Position numbers and translations under genes: made by a program. The notes beneath the pieces were generated by a model. That model saw only the letters and a program-made list of their open reading frames with translations. It was not told where the DNA came from and did not search any database. This document shows, piece by piece, positions 8,450 to 15,063 of a DNA stretch of 64,000 nt; positions within the stretch are counted from its first letter, which is position 1; every line of letters starts with the position of its first letter. The DNA is from UBA5536 sp964592595 (GTDB lineage Bacteria > Bacteroidota > Bacteroidia > Bacteroidales > F082). The stretch covers positions 9,901 through 73,900 of the forward strand of contig CAZQFH010000017.1 of assembly GCA_964592595.1 (NCBI GenBank), given 5' to 3'.

Positions 8450-10234
8450 ATGTTTGTTTTAACAATTACAAAGCGGCTTACGATTTATTTTATGTTGATG
8501 GGACTACTCATCATCATTATCATTGGCAGCTACTCCTATTTCAAAGCGCGCGAAGCACTGATGCAACGTACTTTTGATCAGTTAACATCTTTGCGAATTG
8601 AGAAAAAATACAGAATTGAAAATTTCTTTCAGCAGCGTTATAACGACTTAATAAGCCTTAGCCGCCTTAATGATAGCGAAGAATTGATTGGTTTGATAAG
8701 TAAGGATACTAATCCTGAAATGATAGCACTTGCCAGCAGTGTTTTCAACCGCTATACAGGAACTTACCTGCAAGCTCTTGGTATTTACAGGCAATCTTTT
8801 TATTTGCATAAAAGCGGATATGGATTGGTGTTTCATTTACACAATGGAAAAGATATGGCTATTCCGATCACTTCGGAGTCTGCCGGGATATTAAATGCTT
8901 GGTTGCATGATCACAAAGAGGCTCAGCCATTGATAATGGAATATCATGCCTGTAATGCATCCGAAACATCAGGGTTTTTAATCGCTCAGCAAATAAATGA
9001 TACAGAATGTTATTTGGTTTTGGATATTCCGGTTTCGAATATCAACCATATCATGTTCGAAAACAGTTTAAATAATGGCTTGGGAGAATCAGGCGAAAGT
9101 TATTTGGTTGGTAGTGATCACCTCATGCGCAGTTCGTCGCGTTTCCAGAAAAATGCAGTGTTTAATACCAGTGTTGAAACAGAAGCTGTTGAGCTGGCTA
9201 TAAAAGGTAATACAGGCACAATTCTGATTAATGATTACAGGAATATTGAAGTGTTAAGCGCTTTTTGTCCGGTTGAGATTCCTGGTCTGGAATGGGTTCT
9301 GCTTACCGAAATAGACAAGCGGGAGGCTATGGTGCCTATTTATAATGTTCGCAGTAACATTCTGTATCTTTCCATTATACTTTCGCTACTTGTTTTTGGA
9401 CTGGCAGCAGTGCTTTCGACAATAATTACCTCCCCCATCCGAAGTTTGCGTGCCGAAACAGAAAAAATCACGGGTGGAGAATATGGAAATCAGCTATTAG
9501 TGCAACGAGAAGATGAAATAGGAGACTTGATTAATGCTTTCAACAGTATGAGCCTCGAGCTTAAAGAAAATGCAAAAAAACTGGAGAGGGAAAAACACTT
9601 GCGCTTGAGCAGCATGATTGACGGTCAGGAAATGGAACGGCAAAGACTATCGCGCGAAATTCATGATTCACTTGGACAGTCCATTTTGGCCATTAAACTC
9701 AAAGTTGATCAATTGCTAAAACAAGCCACAGATATTTCGCAAGAAAGTAAAAGTGAAATCCGACAACTTTTTTCTGCTGCTTTAAAAGATATTCGTGGCA
9801 TCTCGAAAGACTTGATGCCGGCTGTGCTGAACGAATTTGGACTTGTAGAGGCTATTGCTAATCTGGCCTCAGACAGCATGAACGCATCTGGAATTGAAAT
9901 TGACTTTGTTGAAAGTGGTTTTGTTGCGCAAACAGATAAAAGAACAGAGAATTACCTATACAGAATATGCCAGGAGGCTATCAATAATATCATCAAGCAC
10001 TCCAAAGCTGAAAAAGCAATCATCAAATTATCCTCAGATCATAATTCAATAAGATTGAAAATAAAAGATGATGGTTGCGGGATAGCTGGAACAGGTAGCC
10101 GAAATACCGGACATGGCCTGATGCATATGAAAGAAAGAGCCGAATTGCTTGGTGGTTCATTTAGCCTTCAATCGCAGCCAAATGATGGAACTACAATCGA
10201 AATAATTATACCAATAAACAAGAATGAATCATGA
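8450..10234 (+). CDS. sensor histidine kinase, NarL/HisKA_3 class
   Basis: A 594-residue membrane kinase. TM1 is at about 12-30. A periplasmic region of about 270 residues has dCache-like features, including GLGESGESYLVG near 212, typical of Cache sensor domains. TM2 is at about 303-325, followed by a HAMP domain (SPIRSLRAETEKITGGEYG) and a short coiled coil. The HisKA_3 phospho-acceptor is H405 in LSREIHDSLGQ. The HATPase domain has an N box NYLYRICQEAINNIIKHS, then DDGCG and GHGLMHMKERA. It overlaps the response regulator gene by 4 bases, so the two form one two-component system. The ligand is unknown. The ammonium transporter and porin genes downstream are candidate targets, by position only. 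Confidence 0.93.
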   Translation: MFVLTITKRLTIYFMLMGLLIIIIIGSYSYFKAREALMQRTFDQLTSLRIEKKYRIENFFQQRYNDLISLSRLNDSEELIGLISKDTNPEMIALASSVFNRYTGTYLQALGIYRQSFYLHKSGYGLVFHLHNGKDMAIPITSESAGILNAWLHDHKEAQPLIMEYHACNASETSGFLIAQQINDTECYLVLDIPVSNINHIMFENSLNNGLGESGESYLVGSDHLMRSSSRFQKNAVFNTSVETEAVELAIKGNTGTILINDYRNIEVLSAFCPVEIPGLEWVLLTEIDKREAMVPIYNVRSNILYLSIILSLLVFGLAAVLSTIITSPIRSLRAETEKITGGEYGNQLLVQREDEIGDLINAFNSMSLELKENAKKLEREKHLRLSSMIDGQEMERQRLSREIHDSLGQSILAIKLKVDQLLKQATDISQESKSEIRQLFSAALKDIRGISKDLMPAVLNEFGLVEAIANLASDSMNASGIEIDFVESGFVAQTDKRTENYLYRICQEAINNIIKHSKAEKAIIKLSSDHNSIRLKIKDDGCGIAGTGSRNTGHGLMHMKERAELLGGSFSLQSQPNDGTTIEIIIPINKNES

Positions 10235-10857
10235 TTAAACTCATATTAGCTGATGATCATAAACTGTTTCGTGAAGGCGTGCGGTCAATTCTGGAAAATG
10301 TTGATGAAATCCAAATAGTTGACGAAGTAGATAATGGACGAGCGCTTATCAATAGCTTGCGTGTTAAGCAGACTGATATGGTTATTCTTGATATTAGTAT
10401 GCCTGGAATTTCTGGTATTGAAGCTTGTCGTTTGATCCATAAAGCGTATCCTTGCCTCAAAATATTAATTTTATCAATGCATGGCGAGGAGAGTTTTGTA
10501 CGTTCTGCTATCGAGGCTGGAGCAAGTGGTTATTTGCCAAAAGAAATTGATCACACCGAACTTATTGAAGCTATTCTAACGATAAACAAAGGCGGAAGTT
10601 ATTTTAGCAAAGACATTTCATCCAAATTAATCAGCAGTTTTCTTACCAAGGATAAACAACACCTTACACCTCGCGAAAAGGAAATTATCGTATTGGTATG
10701 CGATGGTTTATCCAATAAGGAAATTGCTGACAAGCTATCCATTTCAGTAAGGACAGTTGATTGTCATAAAAATAATATTCTGCAAAAATTAGGATTAAAA
10801 TCTTCAGTAGATTTAGTAAAGTATGCCTTAAAAAACGAATTGGTTAGTTTGGAGTAA
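10231..10857 (+). CDS. response regulator, NarL/LuxR family
   Basis: A 208-residue regulator paired with the upstream kinase through an ATGA overlap. The receiver domain (1-120) has the acidic pair DDH near the start, the phospho-acceptor D54 in MVILDISMPG, and a Lys in GYLPKE. The LuxR-type helix-turn-helix (about 145-205) reads LTPREKEIIVLVCDGLSNKE, followed by IADKLSISVRTVDCHKNNI. It should bind DNA when phosphorylated. A 175-base gap follows it. Target genes are not determined. Confidence 0.95.
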   Translation: MIKLILADDHKLFREGVRSILENVDEIQIVDEVDNGRALINSLRVKQTDMVILDISMPGISGIEACRLIHKAYPCLKILILSMHGEESFVRSAIEAGASGYLPKEIDHTELIEAILTINKGGSYFSKDISSKLISSFLTKDKQHLTPREKEIIVLVCDGLSNKEIADKLSISVRTVDCHKNNILQKLGLKSSVDLVKYALKNELVSLE

Positions 10858-10998
10858 AACAGGGTTTTTAGCTTTTATTTGATTTATTGAATTATGTTTG
10901 GGAGTAGTTTGTTCTAAGTAAATTACCTATTATATACTACCGAATTACTTAGTAATATTTAGGTTTTATTGCTGATTTACAGGAGTTAGGCTATAGTA

Positions 10999-11006
10999 TA
11001 TTTTTG
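10999..11006 (+). promoter_or_regulatory. -7 element upstream of the porin-amt genes
   Basis: TATTTTTG matches TAnnTTTG exactly and ends 26 bases before the TTG start at 11033. The nearest TTG upstream is 27 bases away, longer than the usual 19-21, so only the -7 part is supported. Confidence 0.5.
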
Positions 11007-11032
11007 CGATTATAACCTAAAACCTTAATGCT

Positions 11033-11836
11033 TTGACAAAATCTAAATTTTTCATCATTCTTGTTTTGATTCTTGGTGTGTCTGCAACAATGATGAGCCA
11101 GGAAGGCAATTCAAAAGTTAGTTTAAATGCCGGAGCCGACTTTATGAGTCGTTACGTCTGGCGTGGTACCCAATTTGGCGGCAATGCTCCAAGCATACAG
11201 CCGGCTATTTCTCTGGCTGCCGGAAACTTCGAAATTGGCGTTTGGGGGGCTTTCTCAACTGCCGGAGCCAATGTAGGTCAGGAAGTTGACCTGTATGTTT
11301 CTTATTCATTTTTAAATGAAATGTTCACAGCTACTTTAACAGATTATTTCTTTCCTGCTGAAGGAGTAAACTATGATTACTTTGAATATAGTAAAGACAA
11401 GACAGGTCATATTCTGGAAGGTGCGCTGAGCTTTAATGGCACAGAGAAAATTCCATTGAGTTTATTGTTGGCGGTTAACTTTTACGGAGCCGATGCTGCC
11501 CGTATAAATGATGATCCTAATAGTGCGGATTTTAATAAAAAGGATGGCATCCAACTTTCATCCTATGCTGAGCTGGGCTATGCTACTGCAGTTAATGATG
11601 TGAGTCTTGATGTGTTTATGGGATTCAACCTGACTGCTCCAAAAAAAGCAGACCCTTCCATTGGTTATGATGGTGAAGCTGGTTTTTACGGGGATAAATT
11701 TGGTGTAGTTAATTTGGGTGTTTCTGCCTCAAAATCAATAGAAATTACTGAGCGTTTTTCTTTACCCATTCAGGCAAGTCTGATTACTAATCCAATGAAT
11801 AAGAGAATATTCTTCGTTTTTGGATTTTCATTATAA
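11033..11836 (+). CDS. TorF-like putative outer-membrane porin
   Basis: A 267-residue outer-membrane barrel. Residues 1-22 are a signal peptide. The mature N-terminus VSLNAGADFMSRYVWRG is the hallmark of the TorF family of putative porins (a GxDxxSRYVWRG strand). Alternating hydrophobic strands follow to the last residue, ending in FFVFGFSL with a terminal hydrophobic residue as expected for barrel insertion. The start is TTG at 11033; a nearby ATG at 11028 stops after two codons. It lies 36 bases before the ammonium transporter gene, so joint transcription is likely and a role in outer-membrane passage of ammonium or another small nitrogen solute is plausible but inferred. Confidence 0.8.
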   Translation: MTKSKFFIILVLILGVSATMMSQEGNSKVSLNAGADFMSRYVWRGTQFGGNAPSIQPAISLAAGNFEIGVWGAFSTAGANVGQEVDLYVSYSFLNEMFTATLTDYFFPAEGVNYDYFEYSKDKTGHILEGALSFNGTEKIPLSLLLAVNFYGADAARINDDPNSADFNKKDGIQLSSYAELGYATAVNDVSLDVFMGFNLTAPKKADPSIGYDGEAGFYGDKFGVVNLGVSASKSIEITERFSLPIQASLITNPMNKRIFFVFGFSL

Positions 11837-11872
11837 CCATAACTAGTTTTTATCAATTAAAATATTAAAGTC

Positions 11873-13084
11873 ATGTTTGAAGCTACGACAACGTTTATGA
11901 TTTTATGCACCAGTTTGGTGATGTTAATGACTCCTGGTTTGGCCTTCTTTTACGGAGGTTTGGCGGGCAAGCGCAATATTCTTGGCATAATGATGCAAAC
12001 TTTTGTTTCACTTGGTATCACCACTATTATGTGGGTTACTGTGGGTTATTCCCTCTGTTTCAGCGGCGGAGAGGGTGGTATCATTGGCAACCTCGACTTT
12101 GCTTTTCTCAATGGAATTGCGTTTGATGAAAGTTTTGGTGGAGACGGAAAATTTCCTACCTATATTTTTGTTGCTTACCAAATGATGTTTGCTATTATTA
12201 CACCGGCACTGATCACGGGGGCTTTTGTAAACAGGGTGAGTTTTAAGGCCTATCTGATATTTCTGGTACTTTGGCAACTCTTTGTTTATTATCCCTTTGT
12301 TCATATGATTTGGGGCGGTGGAATCCTTGCACAATGGGGTGTTCTTGATTTTGCTGGTGGTGTGGTTGTGCATGCTACTGCTGGTTTCGCAGCACTTGCA
12401 TCTGTTATCTATGTTGGCCGCAGACGCGATCATCAGTCAAAGCCCAATAGTATTCCGTTGGTTGCTATTGGAACTGGTTTACTGTGGTTTGGCTGGTATG
12501 GTTTTAATGCTGGAAGCGAGCTGGCAGTAGATAACATTACCACACTTGCTTTCCTGAATACCGATGTGGCAGCCTCTTTTGCAGCTATTACCTGGCTTAT
12601 TATCGAATGGACCCTTACCGGAAAACCGAAATTTATTGGTCTGCTAACAGGCGCTGTGGCAGGATTGGCAACAATTACTCCGGCAGCAGGATTTGTGCCC
12701 CTATGGGCAGCCATGATTATTGGTATTGCTGCTGGTGCTGTTTGTTATATTGCCGTACACTACAAAAATAAGCTTGGCTGGGACGATGCCCTTGATGTGT
12801 GGGGAGTTCACGGAATGGGTGGCGTTACCGGTACTATTGCTTTGGGAATATTTGCCTCTTCTGCTATTAGCGGACAAGGCGGTTTGATTGAAGGAGATAC
12901 TGCATTTTTCTTTAAAGAGGTTGTGGCTGTGGTAATTGGTGCGGCCTATGCTTTTATTTTTACCTACCTAATGCTGGCAGCAATTAATTTTATCGCGCCT
13001 GTTAAGGTTACTGTAGAACAGGAAGACAGTGGGCTGGATATGTCTCTTCATGGTGAACAAGCCTACGATGAAGGAGCTTTGTAG
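11873..13084 (+). CDS. amt: ammonium transporter (Amt/MEP/Rh family)
   Basis: A 403-residue inner-membrane protein with about eleven transmembrane helices. Motifs include MLMTPGLAFFYGGL (helix 1), a GGVVVHATAGFAAL segment with the first pore His, and the WGVHGMGGVTGTIALG segment with the second. Both pore histidines of the twin-His site are present. Amt proteins form trimers that conduct ammonium into the cell. PII (glnK) usually sits next to amt; no glnK is found here, and the preceding gene is a TorF-like porin instead. The ORF opens directly at helix 1, so no cleaved signal peptide is apparent. An intrinsic terminator follows at 13117. Confidence 0.96.
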   Translation: MFEATTTFMILCTSLVMLMTPGLAFFYGGLAGKRNILGIMMQTFVSLGITTIMWVTVGYSLCFSGGEGGIIGNLDFAFLNGIAFDESFGGDGKFPTYIFVAYQMMFAIITPALITGAFVNRVSFKAYLIFLVLWQLFVYYPFVHMIWGGGILAQWGVLDFAGGVVVHATAGFAALASVIYVGRRRDHQSKPNSIPLVAIGTGLLWFGWYGFNAGSELAVDNITTLAFLNTDVAASFAAITWLIIEWTLTGKPKFIGLLTGAVAGLATITPAAGFVPLWAAMIIGIAAGAVCYIAVHYKNKLGWDDALDVWGVHGMGGVTGTIALGIFASSAISGQGGLIEGDTAFFFKEVVAVVIGAAYAFIFTYLMLAAINFIAPVKVTVEQEDSGLDMSLHGEQAYDEGAL

Positions 13085-13116
13085 TTGATAGATACGTTTT
13101 ATTGATTTCTGTATTG

Positions 13117-13150
13117 AGCCGCATTGCCAATAGGTGATGTGGCTTTTTTC
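13117..13150 (+). terminator. intrinsic terminator after amt
   Basis: AGCCGCAT (13117-13124) pairs with ATGTGGCT (13137-13144) with one G-U wobble; GCC and GGT can extend the stem inward. A run of six T follows (13144-13149). It sits 33 bases after the amt stop codon. Confidence 0.8.
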
Positions 13151-13250
13151 AAGTGAAGCAAAAGCTGGTTTTCTGAATTATACTGTTTAATGCTGCACAG
13201 AGGTAAACGATATTGTTCGGTATTACGTTTAACAACATTTTTATATTTTG

Positions 13251-13258
13251 TATTTTTG
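13251..13258 (+). promoter_or_regulatory. -7 element for the split methyltransferase gene
   Basis: TATTTTTG matches the TAnnTTTG consensus and lies 14 bases upstream of the ATG at 13273. Its position supports 13273, not the internal ATG at 13434, as the original start of the gene. Confidence 0.55.
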
Positions 13259-13272
13259 CGAAAACAAATCTA

Positions 13273-13433
13273 ATGAATAAAATTAAATATCTTATATCCA
13301 GCTTGTTAAGACGGGGGGGGTAATCTATAGAGCAGATAAACTAAGGTACTATTATTTTAGCTGGAAAAACAGTAAACCAAATGAAGAATTCTTAAAACAA
13401 AACCCTCACATAAAACTACCCCCCGACTACCTC
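13273..13433 (+). other. 5' coding part of the methyltransferase gene, out of frame at a G8 tract
   Basis: From ATG 13273 the reading MNKIKYLISSLLRRGG ends at TAA 13321, directly after eight G (13313-13320). If the tract held six or nine G, the frame would run on without a stop as VIYRADKLRYYYFSWKNSKP to LPPDYLMYESF, joining the methyltransferase ORF at 13434. The downstream frame is fully open from 13287. The 5' part has the typical length and content of the N-terminus of this methyltransferase type (LPPDYLMYESFQLDY). It is either a slippage-controlled gene, a recent frameshift, or a sequencing error in a homopolymer. Confidence 0.75.
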
Positions 13434-14078
13434 ATGTACGAGTCTTTTCAGCTGGATTATAAGAAGTACTATAAGGACAGCCGTCGGACCGCAATTTGGC
13501 TGAAGGAATATTTCGAAATATATGTCAAACTAGAGAATAAGCGAATTTTAGATTGGGGCTGTGGTCCCGGGCGAATTATCAGGCATTTGCCCTCAGTGAT
13601 CAATAATGGCTGTACGTTTTTTGGAACAGATTACAACGAACAATCTATTGCCTGGTGCAGCAGCAATATTCCTGAAGTAAACTTTAATTTAAACCATCTT
13701 GAGGCAAAATTGCCTTATCAGAACGACTATTTTGATGTGATTTATGGCATTTCTATTTTTACGCATCTTTCGGAAGCCATGCATTATGAATGGTTTAACG
13801 AGCTTTATAGGGTACTAAAACCGGGAGGCATTCTGTTTATGACTACACAAGGTGCGAATTTTTTAGTGAAGCTGAATAAGGCTGAAAAAACGCGTTTTGA
13901 AGCCGGAGCGCTTGTTGTGAGAGGTAAAGTTAAAGAAGGTCATCGCACTTTTTCGGCTTTTCAACCAAAAACGTTTATGTTAGCTTTGTTTGATCAGATG
14001 GAAGTGCTTGAACATGTTGAGCTTCCAATTGGGAATGTTAAGGTTGTGCCACAGGATATTTGGATTGTTCGGAAATAA
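13434..14078 (+). CDS. class I SAM-dependent methyltransferase (main ORF of a frameshifted gene)
   Basis: The open part encodes 214 residues. The SAM-binding motif I is ILDWGCGPGRIIRHL (about 40-54), followed by FFGTDYNEQSI, and the post-motifs DVIYGISIFTHLSE and ELYRVLKPGGILFM. This is a Methyltransf_11-type Rossmann enzyme that transfers a methyl group from SAM; the acceptor is unknown. Such enzymes with an N-terminal PPDYxMYESF segment are often found with glycosyltransferases, but none is near here. The complete protein probably begins at 13273, about 54 residues upstream, across a G8 tract that puts the start out of frame. The downstream ATG at 13434 gives a truncated but catalytically complete core. 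Confidence 0.85.
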   Translation: MYESFQLDYKKYYKDSRRTAIWLKEYFEIYVKLENKRILDWGCGPGRIIRHLPSVINNGCTFFGTDYNEQSIAWCSSNIPEVNFNLNHLEAKLPYQNDYFDVIYGISIFTHLSEAMHYEWFNELYRVLKPGGILFMTTQGANFLVKLNKAEKTRFEAGALVVRGKVKEGHRTFSAFQPKTFMLALFDQMEVLEHVELPIGNVKVVPQDIWIVRK

Positions 14079-14148
14079 GAGATGTTTTAAAAGCGATCCT
14101 TGTTCACAAAAAGTCTACCCATATTAAGTTTTCTTAAGCTTTTTGTAC

Positions 14149-14166
14149 TAACTTTGTAATTACAAA
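14149..14166. promoter_or_regulatory. promoter and operator of mazEF
   Basis: TAACTTTG (14149-14156) is a good -7 element. It overlaps a perfect 14-bp palindrome, TTTGTAATTACAAA (14153-14166), 12-25 bases before the mazE start. MazE-type antitoxins repress their own operon at palindromes overlapping the promoter, so this is a likely operator. Confidence 0.65.
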
Positions 14167-14177
14167 TACACAAGCTG

Positions 14178-14423
14178 ATGGAAATTCCTGTTATAAAAAT
14201 TGGCAATTCAAAAGGATTAAGGCTTGGAAAAGCCCTGCTGGAGCGTTATCAGATAAAGGATAAGGTTGAGTTGATCCTGGAAGACGATCAAATCATTATT
14301 CGTGCTGCCCCTAATTCTCGCCAGGGTTGGGATAAGGCTTTCCAAAAAATGCGTGAAAATCACGATGATGCCTTGTTGATACCGGATGTTTTTGAGGATG
14401 AATTTCCGGAGGAATGGGCATGA
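14178..14423 (+). CDS. mazE: antitoxin of the MazE/AbrB family
   Basis: An 81-residue antitoxin. The N-terminal swapped-hairpin AbrB domain is clear: IPVIKIGNSKGLRLGKALLE, followed by YQIKDKVELILEDDQIII. The acidic C-terminal tail (about 55-81, rich in Asp/Glu, ending PEEWA) should bind the toxin. It is coupled to mazF by a 4-base ATGA overlap. With MazF it is expected to repress the operon through the palindrome directly upstream. Confidence 0.93.
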   Translation: MEIPVIKIGNSKGLRLGKALLERYQIKDKVELILEDDQIIIRAAPNSRQGWDKAFQKMRENHDDALLIPDVFEDEFPEEWA

Positions 14424-14737
14424 ATCAATACGCTATTGTGCTTGTTAATCTGGATCCCACAATTGGTAGCGAAATCAGAAAAACCCGCCCATGTGTTATC
14501 ATTTCACCGGATGAGATGAACCGGCATCTGAATACCATTGTCATTGCACCAATGACAACGAATTTAAAGCCTTATCCCACCCGAGTTGGTGTATTACACA
14601 ATGAAAAGGAGGGTATGATAGTGATTGATCAACTCAGAACAATTGACAAAAGCCGTGTGCTTAAAATAAGCGGTACACTTAAGCAGGAAGAAATTTTGAA
14701 CCTTAAGCAGGTTATCAAGGCAGCTTATGTAGATTAA
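14420..14737 (+). CDS. mazF: toxin of the MazF/PemK family
   Basis: A 105-residue endoribonuclease toxin. The fold motifs are VLVNLDPTIGSEIRKTRPCV near the N-terminus, then TIVIAPMTT and MIVIDQLRTIDKSR. MazF toxins cut single-stranded RNA at short sequence motifs. The start is set at ATG 14420: a GGAGG sequence at 14408-14412 gives normal spacing to it and would be too close to the alternative ATG at 14414. That is one of the few Shine-Dalgarno sequences seen here. The stop of mazE overlaps the start. Confidence 0.95.
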   Translation: MNQYAIVLVNLDPTIGSEIRKTRPCVIISPDEMNRHLNTIVIAPMTTNLKPYPTRVGVLHNEKEGMIVIDQLRTIDKSRVLKISGTLKQEEILNLKQVIKAAYVD

Positions 14738-15063
14738 TTGGTGCCTGTCCATAATGTTCGACTTACTCATTTAATAATAAATTTAAGCGGTATTCGTGAG
14801 CTTGTGATCACTCGTTTCGGCGGAGCACTCTAATTTTTATGCGCCCTACCTGTCTGCTGCCAGGTAAATCTGACGGCCAGACAGACTTGATCTCAACCAG
14901 TATGAATCAGTCAGCAGACTTTAAAGTCAAGCACTAATTAGATTTTTTCACCTTCGCTGCTTATTTTCTTAATAGCAACGCTCCGATAATTTATTGTAAT
15001 TTCGTGGGTATAGTTTTCAGGCTTAAAGAACCGGAAAGCATTTTAAAAATTAACACTTACCTC
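14738..15063. other. 326-base intergenic region with alternative hairpins before rnr
   Basis: No gene is visible. Two mutually exclusive inverted repeats occur: TACCTG (14847-14852) with CAGGTA (14861-14866), and CTGTCTGCTGCC (14850-14861) with GGCCAGACAG (14875-14884), the latter with a two-base bulge. A -7-like TAATTTCG lies at 14997-15004. An 8-bp palindrome GTGATCAC is also present. The hairpins could affect read-through from mazF or be a REP-like element. Confidence 0.5.

Noticed and set aside
11837..11872. Riboswitch in front of amt
   Set aside because: Only 36 bases separate the porin and amt genes; no structured leader is possible there.
12008..12433. 141-codon minus-strand ORF in amt
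   Set aside because: Antisense to Amt helices; composition does not resemble a protein.
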